A stretch of DNA of 64,000 bases from Acidithiobacillus sp. YTS05 (GTDB lineage: Bacteria; Pseudomonadota; Gammaproteobacteria; Acidithiobacillales; Acidithiobacillaceae): positions 1,302,001 through 1,366,000 of the forward strand of contig NZ_CP094359.1 of NCBI RefSeq assembly GCF_024396695.1. Direction: 5' to 3'. Made by a program: the position numbers and the translations under genes. The notes under the pieces were generated by a model that did no database searches, was not told where the DNA came from, and saw only the letters and a program-made list of their open reading frames with translations. Positions 53,083-61,262 of this stretch are shown here, one piece after another. The stretch's first letter is position 1. Every line of letters starts with the position of its first letter.

Positions 53083-53400
53083 ATGTTGGATATGAGCAAA
53101 ATTAAGCCTGTTACCCGATTGGTCCTGCTGGCTGGCGTCATTGCCCTGGCCAGTGCCTGCGCGAAGAAAGAGGAGAGCACTGCCGCCGCTTCTTCCAGCG
53201 CCACCACCGAATCCTCTGCCGCCGCCAGCTCCGATACGAGTTCTGCCACGGCAGCCAGCACCGCGCCGGAAAGTTCCGCGGCGACGGCCTCTGACATGAG
53301 TGGCATGAGTGGTGCCGCCAGCACCGAGTCTTCGGATTCGGCGGATGCGGCGACCTCCAGTGATGACGGCAGTGGGGGCTCCAGTACCTCTACCGACTGA
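53083..53400 (+). CDS. Ser/Ala-rich lipoprotein of unknown function
   Basis: A 105-residue lipoprotein: signal peptide with lipobox LASAC (lipidated Cys26), then about 80 residues composed almost only of Ser, Ala, Thr, Asp and Glu (AKKEESTAAASSSATTESS and onward). No folded domain is evident. The start of the mature protein closely resembles that of the cytochrome lipoprotein encoded next, so the two may share ancestry. GGGAG precedes the ATG at 53083; an in-frame GTG at 53077 is less likely. It is closed by a strong terminator. Possibly a surface linker or spacer; unknown. Confidence 0.65.
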   Translation: MLDMSKIKPVTRLVLLAGVIALASACAKKEESTAAASSSATTESSAAASSDTSSATAASTAPESSAATASDMSGMSGAASTESSDSADAATSSDDGSGGSSTSTD

Positions 53401-53425
53401 TCCTCTCTACAGAGGCTGTCTGGGA

Positions 53426-53467
53426 ATGGGCCGGTGGGTTCTTCTCCACTGGCCCATTTTGTTTTAT
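53426..53467 (+). terminator. Intrinsic terminator after the Ser/Ala-rich lipoprotein
   Basis: A 12-bp stem with one G-U pair (ATGGGCCGGTGG at 53426-53437, CCACTGGCCCAT at 53446-53457) and an 8-base loop is followed by TTTTGTTTTAT. It separates this gene from the cytochrome gene. Confidence 0.9.
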
Positions 53468-53532
53468 CCTCTTTTTTAAATTACAGAACGTTGGGCGAGA
53501 AAGATCTCACGGAAACAAAGGGAGGTTTTGCA

Positions 53533-54078
53533 ATGGTTATGGAAGGGAAGCGTATTCATCCGCTGGCGCGGACCGTAGTAATGCTGGGGATCATTGGGCT
53601 TGCAGCAGCCTGTGGTAAAGGTAACGAAAGCAGCAGTGCAGCAGCATCGTCCGCAAGTGGCAGTGACAGCACGGCAATGTCTTCCAGCGACAGTGGTGCT
53701 GGAGCAACAGAATCTGGTTCCAGCGCAGAGACCAACTCACCGGCGGCCTATCAGACATCTCCCGCAGCTCATCTGGTTCCAGCAGCGATGAGCACAGACC
53801 AGATGGCCAAGGCCAAATCCCTGGCGGAAGCGAAGGGCTGTTTTGCTTGTCATCAGGTCGATGCCAAGGTCGTAGGACCGGCGTTTGCCTGGGTAGCCTA
53901 CAAGTACAAAGGCAATCCGAAGGCAGAAGGAAAACTGGCGGATGCCATCCAGCATGGTATCAGCGGTGTATGGGGTGGCATGCCTATGCCGGCCCAGGAT
54001 GTTACCCCTGCGCAAGCCAAGGAACTTGCCTCCTGGGTACTGGCGCAAAAGCCCATCGCGCCGCCCAAGGCTTCATAA
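53533..54078 (+). CDS. Membrane-anchored c-type cytochrome lipoprotein
   Basis: A 181-residue lipoprotein with lipobox LAAAC (Cys27), a Ser/Ala/Thr/Glu-rich linker (about 30-80) and a C-terminal monohaem cytochrome c. The haem site is CFACH (Cys103, Cys106, His107) and the sixth ligand is a Met in GGMPMP (150 or 152). VGPAFAWVAYKYKG is typical of small c-551/c5-like class I cytochromes. It should shuttle electrons in the periplasm while tethered to a membrane. GGGAGG precedes the ATG at 53533. It is flanked by terminators on both sides, so it is monocistronic. Confidence 0.9.
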   Translation: MVMEGKRIHPLARTVVMLGIIGLAAACGKGNESSSAAASSASGSDSTAMSSSDSGAGATESGSSAETNSPAAYQTSPAAHLVPAAMSTDQMAKAKSLAEAKGCFACHQVDAKVVGPAFAWVAYKYKGNPKAEGKLADAIQHGISGVWGGMPMPAQDVTPAQAKELASWVLAQKPIAPPKAS

Positions 54079-54099
54079 ACCTACTGGTTTCATGATACA

Positions 54100-54125
54100 A
54101 ACCCCGCTTCATGCGGGGTTTTTTA
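54100..54125 (+). terminator. Intrinsic terminator of the cytochrome gene
   Basis: A perfect 8-bp stem (AACCCCGC at 54100-54107, GCGGGGTT at 54113-54120), loop TTCAT, is followed by TTTT and the ATG of the next gene. It ends the cytochrome transcript 22 bases after its stop. Confidence 0.9.
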
Positions 54126-55342
54126 TGCGAAAAGTATTCTGGATCGCCAGTAGCTATTATGCCGAGGGGCTACCGTTTTCCCTGGTACAGCAAGTGTCTG
54201 TACAATTTTTTACCGCTGCTGGAGCTGGAACTCCTCTGATCGGCTTACTTTCTCTGCTGGGGCTGCCCTGGAACTTCAAGTTGTTCTGGAGCCCACTGAT
54301 TGATCTCTTCGGCAATAAAAAGCGCTGGATCTTTGTCATGGAACTGATCCTGGCGGGAGTAGCCATGCTGCTCATCTGGCCCGCGCAGACGATGAATCTG
54401 TCACTAGCCTTCAAGATTTTCGCGCTCATGGCGGTGATGTCCGCCACCCACGATATGTCCGTCGATGGTTTTTATATCCAGACCTTACCGGAAAGTGAAC
54501 AGGCCGGATACTCCGGTTTGCGGGTCGCGGCCTACCGGGTAGCCATGTTGGTTGGTAATGGGGCTCTGGTGATCATTGCTGGGTGGATCTCCTGGTTTGC
54601 CTGTTTTGCTCTTGCAGCGTTGATGTTGCTCGGTTTGGCATTCTGGCATCGGGCCGTGATGCCGGTTCCGGAAAAAGGCACGACGCCCAAAGGGCAGCGC
54701 TGGGAGCAAGTGATCAACTCCGTACGTAGCTATCTTACGCAACCACACATCGTCTGGGCATTACTGTTCATCTTGCTGTTTCGCGCCGGCGACGCCTTTC
54801 TTTTCGCCATGGTTACCCCATTTTTGCATAGCTTGGGCTATGGTTTGATCGCACGCGGTGTACTTACTGGCGCCGTGGGAACCATCACTGGAATCGCGGG
54901 TTCTATTCTGGGTGGCTTGATTATCGCACGCTGGAGTCTGCAACGAAGTATTTTTATCCTGACCTTCATTCAATCCTTTGCAATTCTTGCCTACGCGTGG
55001 CTTGCCTGGGCCAAGCCGGATGTGTTTTCGGTTGCGGCCGTTGCCGCGTTCGAGCAATTCGCCGGGGGTCTGGGTACGGCAGTGCTCATGGTCTTTCTGA
55101 TGCAACGTTGCCGCAGGGGGTTTGAAGCCACCCATTTCGCGATTGGCTCGGCCTTGATGTCTCTCGCCGCTACCGTAGCGGGCAGTTTCAGCGGCTTCCT
55201 GGTGCGAGACCTGGGTTATTTTCACTTTTTCCTGCTGAGTTTTGCTGCCGCGATTCCCAGCCTGTTCTTGGCATTCTTCATGCCGGCAGAGCTGTTTCAG
55301 CAGGAACGCAAGCGCTACGAGAAGTTGCAGGTTCCGGTGTAG
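54125..55342 (+). CDS. MFS transporter, AmpG-like
   Basis: A 405-residue major facilitator with 12 membrane segments. YYAEGLPFSLVQQ, LGLPWNFKLFWSPLID and ATHDMSVDGFYI are the motifs of the AmpG group, which imports muropeptides (GlcNAc-anhydroMurNAc peptides) for cell-wall recycling. The nearby NlpC/P60 and MltB genes fit that theme. The start is unusual: ATG at 54125 is the first codon after the terminator T-tract, and its only ribosome-site-like sequence (GCGGGG) is the hairpin arm. An ATG at 54092 would place the whole hairpin in the coding region. A promoter between these genes is not evident. Confidence 0.8.
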   Translation: MRKVFWIASSYYAEGLPFSLVQQVSVQFFTAAGAGTPLIGLLSLLGLPWNFKLFWSPLIDLFGNKKRWIFVMELILAGVAMLLIWPAQTMNLSLAFKIFALMAVMSATHDMSVDGFYIQTLPESEQAGYSGLRVAAYRVAMLVGNGALVIIAGWISWFACFALAALMLLGLAFWHRAVMPVPEKGTTPKGQRWEQVINSVRSYLTQPHIVWALLFILLFRAGDAFLFAMVTPFLHSLGYGLIARGVLTGAVGTITGIAGSILGGLIIARWSLQRSIFILTFIQSFAILAYAWLAWAKPDVFSVAAVAAFEQFAGGLGTAVLMVFLMQRCRRGFEATHFAIGSALMSLAATVAGSFSGFLVRDLGYFHFFLLSFAAAIPSLFLAFFMPAELFQQERKRYEKLQVPV

Positions 55343-55346
55343 CGCA

Positions 55347-55814
55347 TTGATCTACCGAAAGTTCAACCTGCGACCTCGCGCTTCTGCCAAGGCATGTAAC
55401 ACACAAGAGACTGAACATCGCGGTCGTCAGCGCCGAACCTTTTCCACTGTTCTAGCTTCACCGGAGCTGCAAGAAGCCTATACAAGATCCCGTTACAAAA
55501 CGGAAAACGCAAAAGTCGAATTCGTGATTGGTGCTCCCACGCGTCTGCGCGGTGCCGTACTGGGCGCCTGGAATCCGGGTTCACGCTGGCAGTCAGAATA
55601 TCGCAACCGCAAACGCGATCAACGCTTGTTACGCAAGCTCGGAGGCCAATATTATCAGTCTATGTGGGGTGGTACCGATGCCTGGTGGGAACGACATTTC
55701 TGGGTGCCAGGGTTGACCTTTCAGCGCGCCAATCGTCTGGCTTCTGCCATGGAACAGAAAGCATTTCTCTTTCTTAACGGCAAGCACGTTCTGCTGATTT
55801 GGTGCTACACTTGA
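55347..55814 (+). CDS. DUF3293-like protein
   Basis: The C-terminal 120 residues, from ELQEAYTRSRYKT, match the DUF3293 pattern: LGAWNPGSRWQSEYRNR, a central acidic/Trp segment (GGTDAWWERHFWVPGL) and a closing FLFLNGKHVLLIW. The function of this family is unknown. The start is uncertain: no ATG lies in frame before the domain in a sensible place, and TTG at 55347, four bases after the AmpG-like stop, gives 155 residues. The first 30 residues are unusually Arg/Thr-rich and may not be translated. Co-transcription with the MFS gene is likely. Confidence 0.6.
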   Translation: MIYRKFNLRPRASAKACNTQETEHRGRQRRTFSTVLASPELQEAYTRSRYKTENAKVEFVIGAPTRLRGAVLGAWNPGSRWQSEYRNRKRDQRLLRKLGGQYYQSMWGGTDAWWERHFWVPGLTFQRANRLASAMEQKAFLFLNGKHVLLIWCYT

Positions 55815-55848
55815 AAAATGCGAGATAAGATGAGAGCGGGGTAGGATC

Positions 55849-56283
55849 ATGGGAAAGTTATTATTGTCTTACGAACTGCGAGAGGCAACCTTGGACGCAG
55901 TCGCGGAAACAGAGCAGTCCCATGTATTTCTGGAATATCGGGGGGAGTCTGGGGGTCCGGCTCTGTCCATCTCTGTGGGCACTGGATTATTTCAGCGTCT
56001 GGTAGAGCTGCACGCCGGCAAGGATAAGGCTCGTCAGTGGCTGCAAGCGCGGGTGCGGGAGGTGGCGGACCTGTCACCGAGCACTATCGAGCATTACCTG
56101 AACTTTGTCATCAAGCAACAACTTTGCGCTTTCCCTGAACAGTATCTCAGCAGCGAGCGGCTGGAGGTCCTACCGTTGTGTGTGTTGCCACAGGGAATGC
56201 GCACGGGTTTCTGTGCGCATTGCGCGATGAGTCGAGATAGCCTGATCAATCGGCCTTCGGACCTGGAGCGTATCAGCGCGTAG
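55849..56283 (+). CDS. Unknown 144-aa protein
   Basis: I do not recognise this protein. It is 144 residues, soluble, with no signal peptide. The middle (RLVELHAGKDKARQWLQARVREVADLSPSTIEHYLN, in parts) looks helical, and the end carries CAHC near 126, after two more Cys at positions about 98 and 110. The lone CxxC is not enough for a zinc finger but could be redox-active. GGGGTAGGATC precedes the ATG. It follows the DUF3293 gene by 34 bases and could share its transcript. Codon use looks like the neighbours, with no sign of recent transfer. Confidence 0.65.
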   Translation: MGKLLLSYELREATLDAVAETEQSHVFLEYRGESGGPALSISVGTGLFQRLVELHAGKDKARQWLQARVREVADLSPSTIEHYLNFVIKQQLCAFPEQYLSSERLEVLPLCVLPQGMRTGFCAHCAMSRDSLINRPSDLERISA

Positions 56284-56641
56284 AGGGGCAACGGGCTGGC
56301 GGGAAGCAAGGGATTTCCCGATTCAATGCCCAGTCTCTAATGTCGCATAATCTATATTATGTTAAATCACGCATTCGGCCCTGCGAACCTATCCGAGGCA
56401 CTTGAAGTGCTGATCCCGCCTGCCCCCTCCATCTCTTCATGCTCACAATGATCCTCAACAACGACTAGCTGCATATTGCGGGTAGCCGAGAAGTTCAAGC
56501 ATCAGGAGAAGATGAAGTTTTTATATCGTATTTCTTTGAGAGCGGAATTCAATGCTATTTTCCGTGACAAGTTCCTCTTGCCAAAAAAAAGGTTTTGTTC
56601 TATAAACCGTTACAGATCGGAAAGAATAACGGGATGAATGC
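56284..56641. promoter_or_regulatory. Intergenic region with promoter of the NlpC/P60 gene
   Basis: This 358-base region holds no credible gene. Its right end has a good sigma-70-type promoter: TTGCCA (56578-56583), a 17-base spacer, and TATAAA (56601-56606), 36 bases before the NlpC/P60 ATG. A 41-codon frame at 56512-56637 overlaps the promoter and is not listed as a gene. The left part contains an AT-rich stretch (56340-56368) without recognisable elements. Confidence 0.65.
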
Positions 56642-57253
56642 ATGCGTAAATTAAAAAACGTCAGTCCATATGCCCGATTCGTGGGCGTACTTTTCGCCGT
56701 TTCCTCTCTGGTACTCTCTGGTTGCGCGGAATATGGGGGGGGTGACGGCTGGCAGCCACCGGTTGCGACTCAAGCCCCGGCAACGACTCCGCAAAACAGC
56801 TATTCCTATTACGACTCCCATCGCGAAGCGACAGTTTTGGATGCAGTGCTGGTCAATGCCATTGCGCAAATTGGCAAGCCCTATGTATGGGGCGGCGAAA
56901 GCCGGCATCATGGATTTGACTGCAGCGGCCTGATTCAATACGTACTGCAAGAGGCGGGAGTAACCGTGCCGCGTACCGCTCGAGCACAGGCCCTCGCCCT
57001 TCCGGCGGTTTCTTTCTCCCGCATTCGCAAAGGCGACCTGGTCTTTTTCAACACCATGGGCGCCCCGTATACTCATGTCGGTATTTATATTGGTGGTGAC
57101 CAATTCGTCAGCGCCCTCAATCGTCATGCCGGGATTACCGTGCAGAGCCTGCATAATCCCTATTGGGCTCAACGTCTGGATGGCGTCAGGCGTCCCATGC
57201 CCCCGGAACTTCTTGCCATGCAGTCCCTGAATGACCACGTACTCAATCAATGA
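56642..57253 (+). CDS. NlpC/P60-family lipoprotein endopeptidase
   Basis: A 203-residue lipoprotein with lipobox LVLSGC (Cys28) and a short Pro/Thr/Gln-rich linker. The NlpC/P60 domain begins near 70. GKPYVWGG and the catalytic Cys in FDCSGLIQYV, the His in THVGIYIGG and the third residue His in LNRHAG form the triad. Members cut the D-Glu-diaminopimelate bond of murein stem peptides (Spr/MepS type). It should act in the periplasm, anchored to a membrane. The next gene is a lytic transglycosylase, so both probably serve wall growth or recycling. A strong promoter precedes it. Confidence 0.92.
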   Translation: MRKLKNVSPYARFVGVLFAVSSLVLSGCAEYGGGDGWQPPVATQAPATTPQNSYSYYDSHREATVLDAVLVNAIAQIGKPYVWGGESRHHGFDCSGLIQYVLQEAGVTVPRTARAQALALPAVSFSRIRKGDLVFFNTMGAPYTHVGIYIGGDQFVSALNRHAGITVQSLHNPYWAQRLDGVRRPMPPELLAMQSLNDHVLNQ

Positions 57254-57343
57254 AGTTCTGGAAGGCTCTACCGCGGGCCCAAATTCTGAGCGGCGTGTAT
57301 GGCAATTGATCAACGATAGATCATTTAGGTTTTCAGGAGCGTC

Positions 57344-58510
57344 ATGAGTAGCGTGAACCAAAGATTTATTACCGGCCCCATTCTGCTCGGCTGCACTCTA
57401 CTCCTCAGCGCTTGTGCCAATCAGGTGACTCCTGTCGCGCACCAGGTCTACCCGCAACAAACGACTCCCGCCATTGCGCCCCAGTCAGTGTCGCCAGCAC
57501 CGGCCAGTGCACCAGCACAACCTGCTCGAACTCGGCAAATAGATTGCTCGCAGAATCTGTTCTTTCCCGGGTTTCCACAAGAATACCAAGTACAGCTGCG
57601 GAATTTCGCCTGCGCCTTACAGATCAAGTATCAGTTGCCCGAGCAGTGGGTCCTGCCTGCTCTCTACAATGCACGCTTCAACCAGCGGGCCCTCGCGCTG
57701 ATGACCCCACCTCCTCCCTCTGCCACTCCCCCCCAGCCATACCCCTGGTGGCGCTATCGCGATCGCTTCGTGCGCGCCGATCGCCTACAGCGAGGGGTAA
57801 ATTTTTGGCAGGCGCATCAGAATGTTATTGCGCAGGTTTCCGGAAGATATGGAGTCTCGCCGGAAATCCTCATGGGGATTCTGAATATTGAGACTGGCTT
57901 CGGTACGTTCCAGGGAAATTTTCCGGTGCTGGATGCAAACTTGTCTCTAGCCTTAGGACTACCAGCGCGAAGCTCCTTCTTTTTGTACCAAGCGGCCGAG
58001 ACTATTCGTTTGGCACATCAATTGGGACAGCCTGTGTCTTCCTTGCGGGGATCGGAGGCCGGCGCGATGGGAATGTCGCAGTTCCTTGCGAGTAGCTATC
58101 TGAAATATGGAACCGTCTGGGATGATCCTCCCGGCGATGGTTTGCCAGATCTATGGCGCTCGGTACCGGATGTCTTGGCGTCGACTTCCAAATTCTTTCT
58201 TGGCCATGGCTGGCAGCCCGGACAGCCGGTTTTGCGCGAAGCCACCGTTCTCAATCCGGCACAGGCGACTGCCTTTCTGCATGGCCGCTATCCCCTGAGG
58301 GAAATCGAGCGCGCTGGCATTCGCCCCAATATAGCAACACCGATGCCCGCCAGTACCCAAGTGGGACTGCTGCAGCTGGCCACCGAGCGAGGACCGCGCT
58401 TCTTTATTGCCTATCCCAATTTTTACGCCATCATGGGCTACAATCCGAGCATCAACTATTCCGCTACGGTCTGGGCCTATGCACAAGCCCTGCAGGCACG
58501 CCTGGGCTGA
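57344..58510 (+). CDS. mltB: Lytic murein transglycosylase B-like lipoprotein
   Basis: A 388-residue lipoprotein: lipobox LLSAC (Cys24), Pro/Ala-rich linker (about 30-65) and an MltB-type SLT domain. The catalytic Glu is in ILNIETGFGTFQGNF near 184; GSEAGAMGMSQFLASSYLKYG and DLWRSVPDVLASTSKFFLGHGW are family signatures. It cleaves murein glycans to 1,6-anhydro products, the substrates of AmpG-type importers such as the one encoded at 54125. A Pro-rich insert (TPPPPSATPPQPYPWW) lies before the core. GGAGC precedes the ATG. Confidence 0.92.
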   Translation: MSSVNQRFITGPILLGCTLLLSACANQVTPVAHQVYPQQTTPAIAPQSVSPAPASAPAQPARTRQIDCSQNLFFPGFPQEYQVQLRNFACALQIKYQLPEQWVLPALYNARFNQRALALMTPPPPSATPPQPYPWWRYRDRFVRADRLQRGVNFWQAHQNVIAQVSGRYGVSPEILMGILNIETGFGTFQGNFPVLDANLSLALGLPARSSFFLYQAAETIRLAHQLGQPVSSLRGSEAGAMGMSQFLASSYLKYGTVWDDPPGDGLPDLWRSVPDVLASTSKFFLGHGWQPGQPVLREATVLNPAQATAFLHGRYPLREIERAGIRPNIATPMPASTQVGLLQLATERGPRFFIAYPNFYAIMGYNPSINYSATVWAYAQALQARLG

Positions 58511-58530
58511 GACTTCCCTGCTGCCGTGCT

Positions 58531-58557
58531 ACACTCCCGGGAATTCCAACTCCCGGG
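58531..58557. terminator. Hairpin between mltB and mtaD
   Basis: CACTCCCGGG (58531-58540) can pair with CCCGGGGTG (about 58549-58557) with a small bulge. It lies 20 bases after mltB and directly before mtaD. The T content after it is low, so it may be a weak terminator or part of the mtaD leader. Confidence 0.35.
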
Positions 58558-58567
58558 GTGTTGTTGC

Positions 58568-59899
58568 GTGACGAAGAAATCGCTTTCTGACGTAGAACTA
58601 CTCCTGCCGGAGTGGCTGGTCCCGATCGTTCCGGATGGCTTCCTTCCCGCCCATGGGGTAGCGGTTCGGGATGGCAAAATTGTCGCAACGGGTCACCATA
58701 CTGATTTACGGGAGCGGTTCCCCGAGGCACAGCTTACTCCCCTCCCCGGCCAGGTTTTGTTGCCGGGTTTTGTGAATGTCCATACCCATGCAGCCATGAC
58801 GCTCTTGCGCGGCCTGGCCGATGACCTACCGTTGATGGTCTGGCTGCGGGAGCACATCTGGCCCGCTGAGGGGCGCTTCGTCGCTCCCGACTTTGTGCGC
58901 GTAGGCACACGCTTGGCCATCGCAGAAATGCTGCGCGGGGGCACTACCTGCTTCAACGATATGTATTTTTTCCCGCAGGAGGCAGCAGAAGTCGCGCAGG
59001 AGATGGGCATGCGCATGGTACTTGGCCATGTCATCATCGACTTTCCCACGACCTACACGCGCAATGCCGAAGACGCCCTGCGTCTAGCTGCGGAGCACAT
59101 CGCTATCCTGGGAAATCCTGCGCTGCTGCGCCACAGTATCGCGCCCCATGCACCCTACACGGTGAGTGACGGGCCGCTGCAGGAGGCTGCTGCACTGGCA
59201 CGGCAACACGGAAGCTTCCTGCACATGCATGTGCATGAAACGGCAGGGGAAGTGCGCGATGCTTTAGCTAGAGACGACCGGCGCCCATTACGTCGCCTGC
59301 ACGAACTGGGATTGCTGAATGAGCGGTTTCTTGCCGTGCACATGACGCAATTGAATGAAGATGACCTGGCCATCTGTAAGGAGACTGGCTTGCAGATTGC
59401 GCACTGCCCGGAGTCCAATCTCAAGCTGGGTTCGGGGATTGCCCCGGTAGCTACTCTCCTGGTGCAGGGTCAGGGAGTTGGCCTGGGTACCGATGGCGCA
59501 GCCAGCAACAATGATCTCGACATGCTCGGCGAATTGCGCACGGCAGCCCTGCTGGCCAAAGGACGAGAAGGCGACCCTACCGCTTTACCCGCCAAGCAGG
59601 CGCTGTACCTGGCGACCCTGGGCGGGGCGCGGGCCCTGGGTTGGGAAAAGGAGACTGGTAGCCTGGAGGTCGGCAAGGCCGCCGACTGTATCGCAATCAG
59701 TCTCGATCATCCTGCCACCAGTCCGGTCTACGACCCTATCTCGCAGCTCGTCTACTGCGCTGGACGCGATCAGGTGCGCAATGTTTGGGTGGCGGGCGTA
59801 CAGAAAATACAGGATGGCCGGGCGCTGCATTGGGATGATGCCGAACTCGGCCGGGAAGCGCAGGACTGGGCCTTGCGCATTGCACGGGAGAACAGCTGA
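58568..59899 (+). CDS. mtaD: Amidohydrolase, MTA/SAH deaminase type
   Basis: A 443-residue zinc amidohydrolase. VNVHTHAAMTLLRG provides the first metal His pair, HMHVHETAGEV the next His, and GLGTDGAASNNDLDML the catalytic Asp; LREHIWPAEGRFV is typical of the 5'-methylthioadenosine / S-adenosylhomocysteine deaminase family. It should recycle nucleosides left by methyltransferases and polyamine synthesis, which suits its coupling to ubiG (TGATG overlap). The start is GTG at 58568, as the family N-terminus (VELLLPEWLVPI) begins just after it; an ATG at 58526 in frame lies within the hairpin. Confidence 0.9.
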   Translation: MTKKSLSDVELLLPEWLVPIVPDGFLPAHGVAVRDGKIVATGHHTDLRERFPEAQLTPLPGQVLLPGFVNVHTHAAMTLLRGLADDLPLMVWLREHIWPAEGRFVAPDFVRVGTRLAIAEMLRGGTTCFNDMYFFPQEAAEVAQEMGMRMVLGHVIIDFPTTYTRNAEDALRLAAEHIAILGNPALLRHSIAPHAPYTVSDGPLQEAAALARQHGSFLHMHVHETAGEVRDALARDDRRPLRRLHELGLLNERFLAVHMTQLNEDDLAICKETGLQIAHCPESNLKLGSGIAPVATLLVQGQGVGLGTDGAASNNDLDMLGELRTAALLAKGREGDPTALPAKQALYLATLGGARALGWEKETGSLEVGKAADCIAISLDHPATSPVYDPISQLVYCAGRDQVRNVWVAGVQKIQDGRALHWDDAELGREAQDWALRIARENS

Positions 59900-60603
59900 T
59901 GAGCAATCTGGATCCAGCGGAGATCGACAAGTTTCAGTCTTTCGCAAATACCTGGTGGGACCCCCAGGGCCCGCTCCACACTTTGCATGAAATCAATCCG
60001 CTACGTCTCCAATATATCAACGAAAAAGTATCGGGTGGGCTGCGCGGCAAGCGCGTGCTGGATGTCGGCTGCGGTGCCGGTATCCTGAGCGAATCCATGG
60101 CCTGGCAGGGTGCGGAGGTGCTGGGGATCGATCTGGCGGAAGACGCGATTCAGGCGGGAAAGCAACATGCCGTAGAGCGGGGAATCGAGATGCAATATCG
60201 CGCAGTCGCCGTGGAAGATCTCGCGGCGGCAGAGCCCGACAGCTACGATGTCGTGACCTGCATGGAGATGCTCGAACACGTCCCTGACCCCGCTTCCATC
60301 ATTGCCTCCTGCGCGAAATTGGTAAAACCCGGGGGAAGCGTGTTTCTCTCCACTCTCAACCGCAACCCGAAGAGTTATCTCTATGCCATTGTTGGTGCAG
60401 AATATCTCTTGGGTCTGTTACCCCGCGGTACCCATGACTATGAAAAATTCTTGCGGCCGAGTGAATTGCTGGACATGATTCGCGCCAGCGGCCTGCGTCT
60501 GCGCGATCTCCAGGGCATGCACTATGACCCTTGGCGGCGCGTGGCACGGCTGACGGGCGACGTAAGCGTCAACTATCTCTGTCATTGCCAGAAGCCTGCA
60601 TGA
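59899..60603 (+). CDS. ubiG: Ubiquinone biosynthesis O-methyltransferase
   Basis: SAM-dependent methyltransferase acting twice in ubiquinone synthesis. The 234-residue protein has KFQSFANTWWDPQGPLHTLHEINPLR (in parts, residues 11-36), a UbiG-specific start; the SAM motif VLDVGCGAGILSE at 54-66, CMEMLEHVPDP, and KPGGSVFLSTLNRNPKSY. All match well. It overlaps mtaD (one base) and gph (ATGA). Ubiquinone accepts electrons from SQR and PutA, both encoded in this window. Confidence 0.96.
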   Translation: MSNLDPAEIDKFQSFANTWWDPQGPLHTLHEINPLRLQYINEKVSGGLRGKRVLDVGCGAGILSESMAWQGAEVLGIDLAEDAIQAGKQHAVERGIEMQYRAVAVEDLAAAEPDSYDVVTCMEMLEHVPDPASIIASCAKLVKPGGSVFLSTLNRNPKSYLYAIVGAEYLLGLLPRGTHDYEKFLRPSELLDMIRASGLRLRDLQGMHYDPWRRVARLTGDVSVNYLCHCQKPA

Positions 60604-61262
60604 TGCATTGGCAGGCCCTGCTCTTTGATTTGGATGGCACCTTGGTGGACAGTGCGCCGGATCTGGTCGGTGCAGTGCAGGATCTGGCCAGAGAGCGAAA
60701 TCTGCCAGTACCGGCGTTCGACGCACTCCGTCGGATGGCCTCTCATGGTGCGCCGGGACTGCTCGGGAAGGCATTTGGTATAACTCCCGCCGATCCCGAC
60801 TATGCCCAGATGCGGCTGGATTTTTTGCGCCTGTATCGCGCCCGCGCGCACCGCGCCAGTGTCCTCTTTCCCGGAATCCTGCAGACTCTGCGGTACCTCT
60901 CGGAAAGGCAAATTCCTTGGGCCATCGTCACCAACAAAAGCGAGGAGTTGACCCACGATTTATTGGGCACCCTCGCCCTGCCCTATCCTCCCGCCATCGT
61001 GGTTGGTGGCGACACCACCGAGAAACCTAAGCCCTCGCCCCTGCCGGTGCAGTATGCCCTGCGGCATCTTGGAATCGAGCCCGAGGCGACCGTGTTTCTG
61101 GGAGATGATCGCCGTGACATCGAAGCCGCCCACGCGGCAGGTTGTCACGCCTGGGCTGCGTCCTGGGGCTATTGGCAGGAGTCCGATCCACCCAGTGCCT
61201 GGGGAGCCAATGTGGTGCTGGAAGACGCCGACGCCTTACGCGCCCGCCTTTTGGCGAATTAA
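60600..61262 (+). CDS. gph: Phosphoglycolate phosphatase
   Basis: A 220-residue HAD phosphatase. Motif I LFDLDGTLVDSAPDL, motif II VTNKSE, Lys in EKPKPSPLP and motif IV LGDDRRDIEAA are intact. Position after ubiG is conserved in many Proteobacteria. It removes phosphoglycolate made by RubisCO oxygenation or DNA end repair; in an autotroph the former is important. N-acetylmuramic acid-6-phosphate phosphatase (MupP) is an alternative for this ubiG-linked subgroup. ATGATG at 60600 leaves two possible starts. The 3' end overlaps the convergent EamA gene by 27 bases. Confidence 0.88.
   Translation: MMHWQALLFDLDGTLVDSAPDLVGAVQDLARERNLPVPAFDALRRMASHGAPGLLGKAFGITPADPDYAQMRLDFLRLYRARAHRASVLFPGILQTLRYLSERQIPWAIVTNKSEELTHDLLGTLALPYPPAIVVGGDTTEKPKPSPLPVQYALRHLGIEPEATVFLGDDRRDIEAAHAAGCHAWAASWGYWQESDPPSAWGANVVLEDADALRARLLAN

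Noticed and set aside
56512-56637. 41-codon basic frame after AGGAGA
   Set aside because: It overlaps the promoter of the NlpC/P60 gene, has a poorly spaced ribosome site and no recognisable product.
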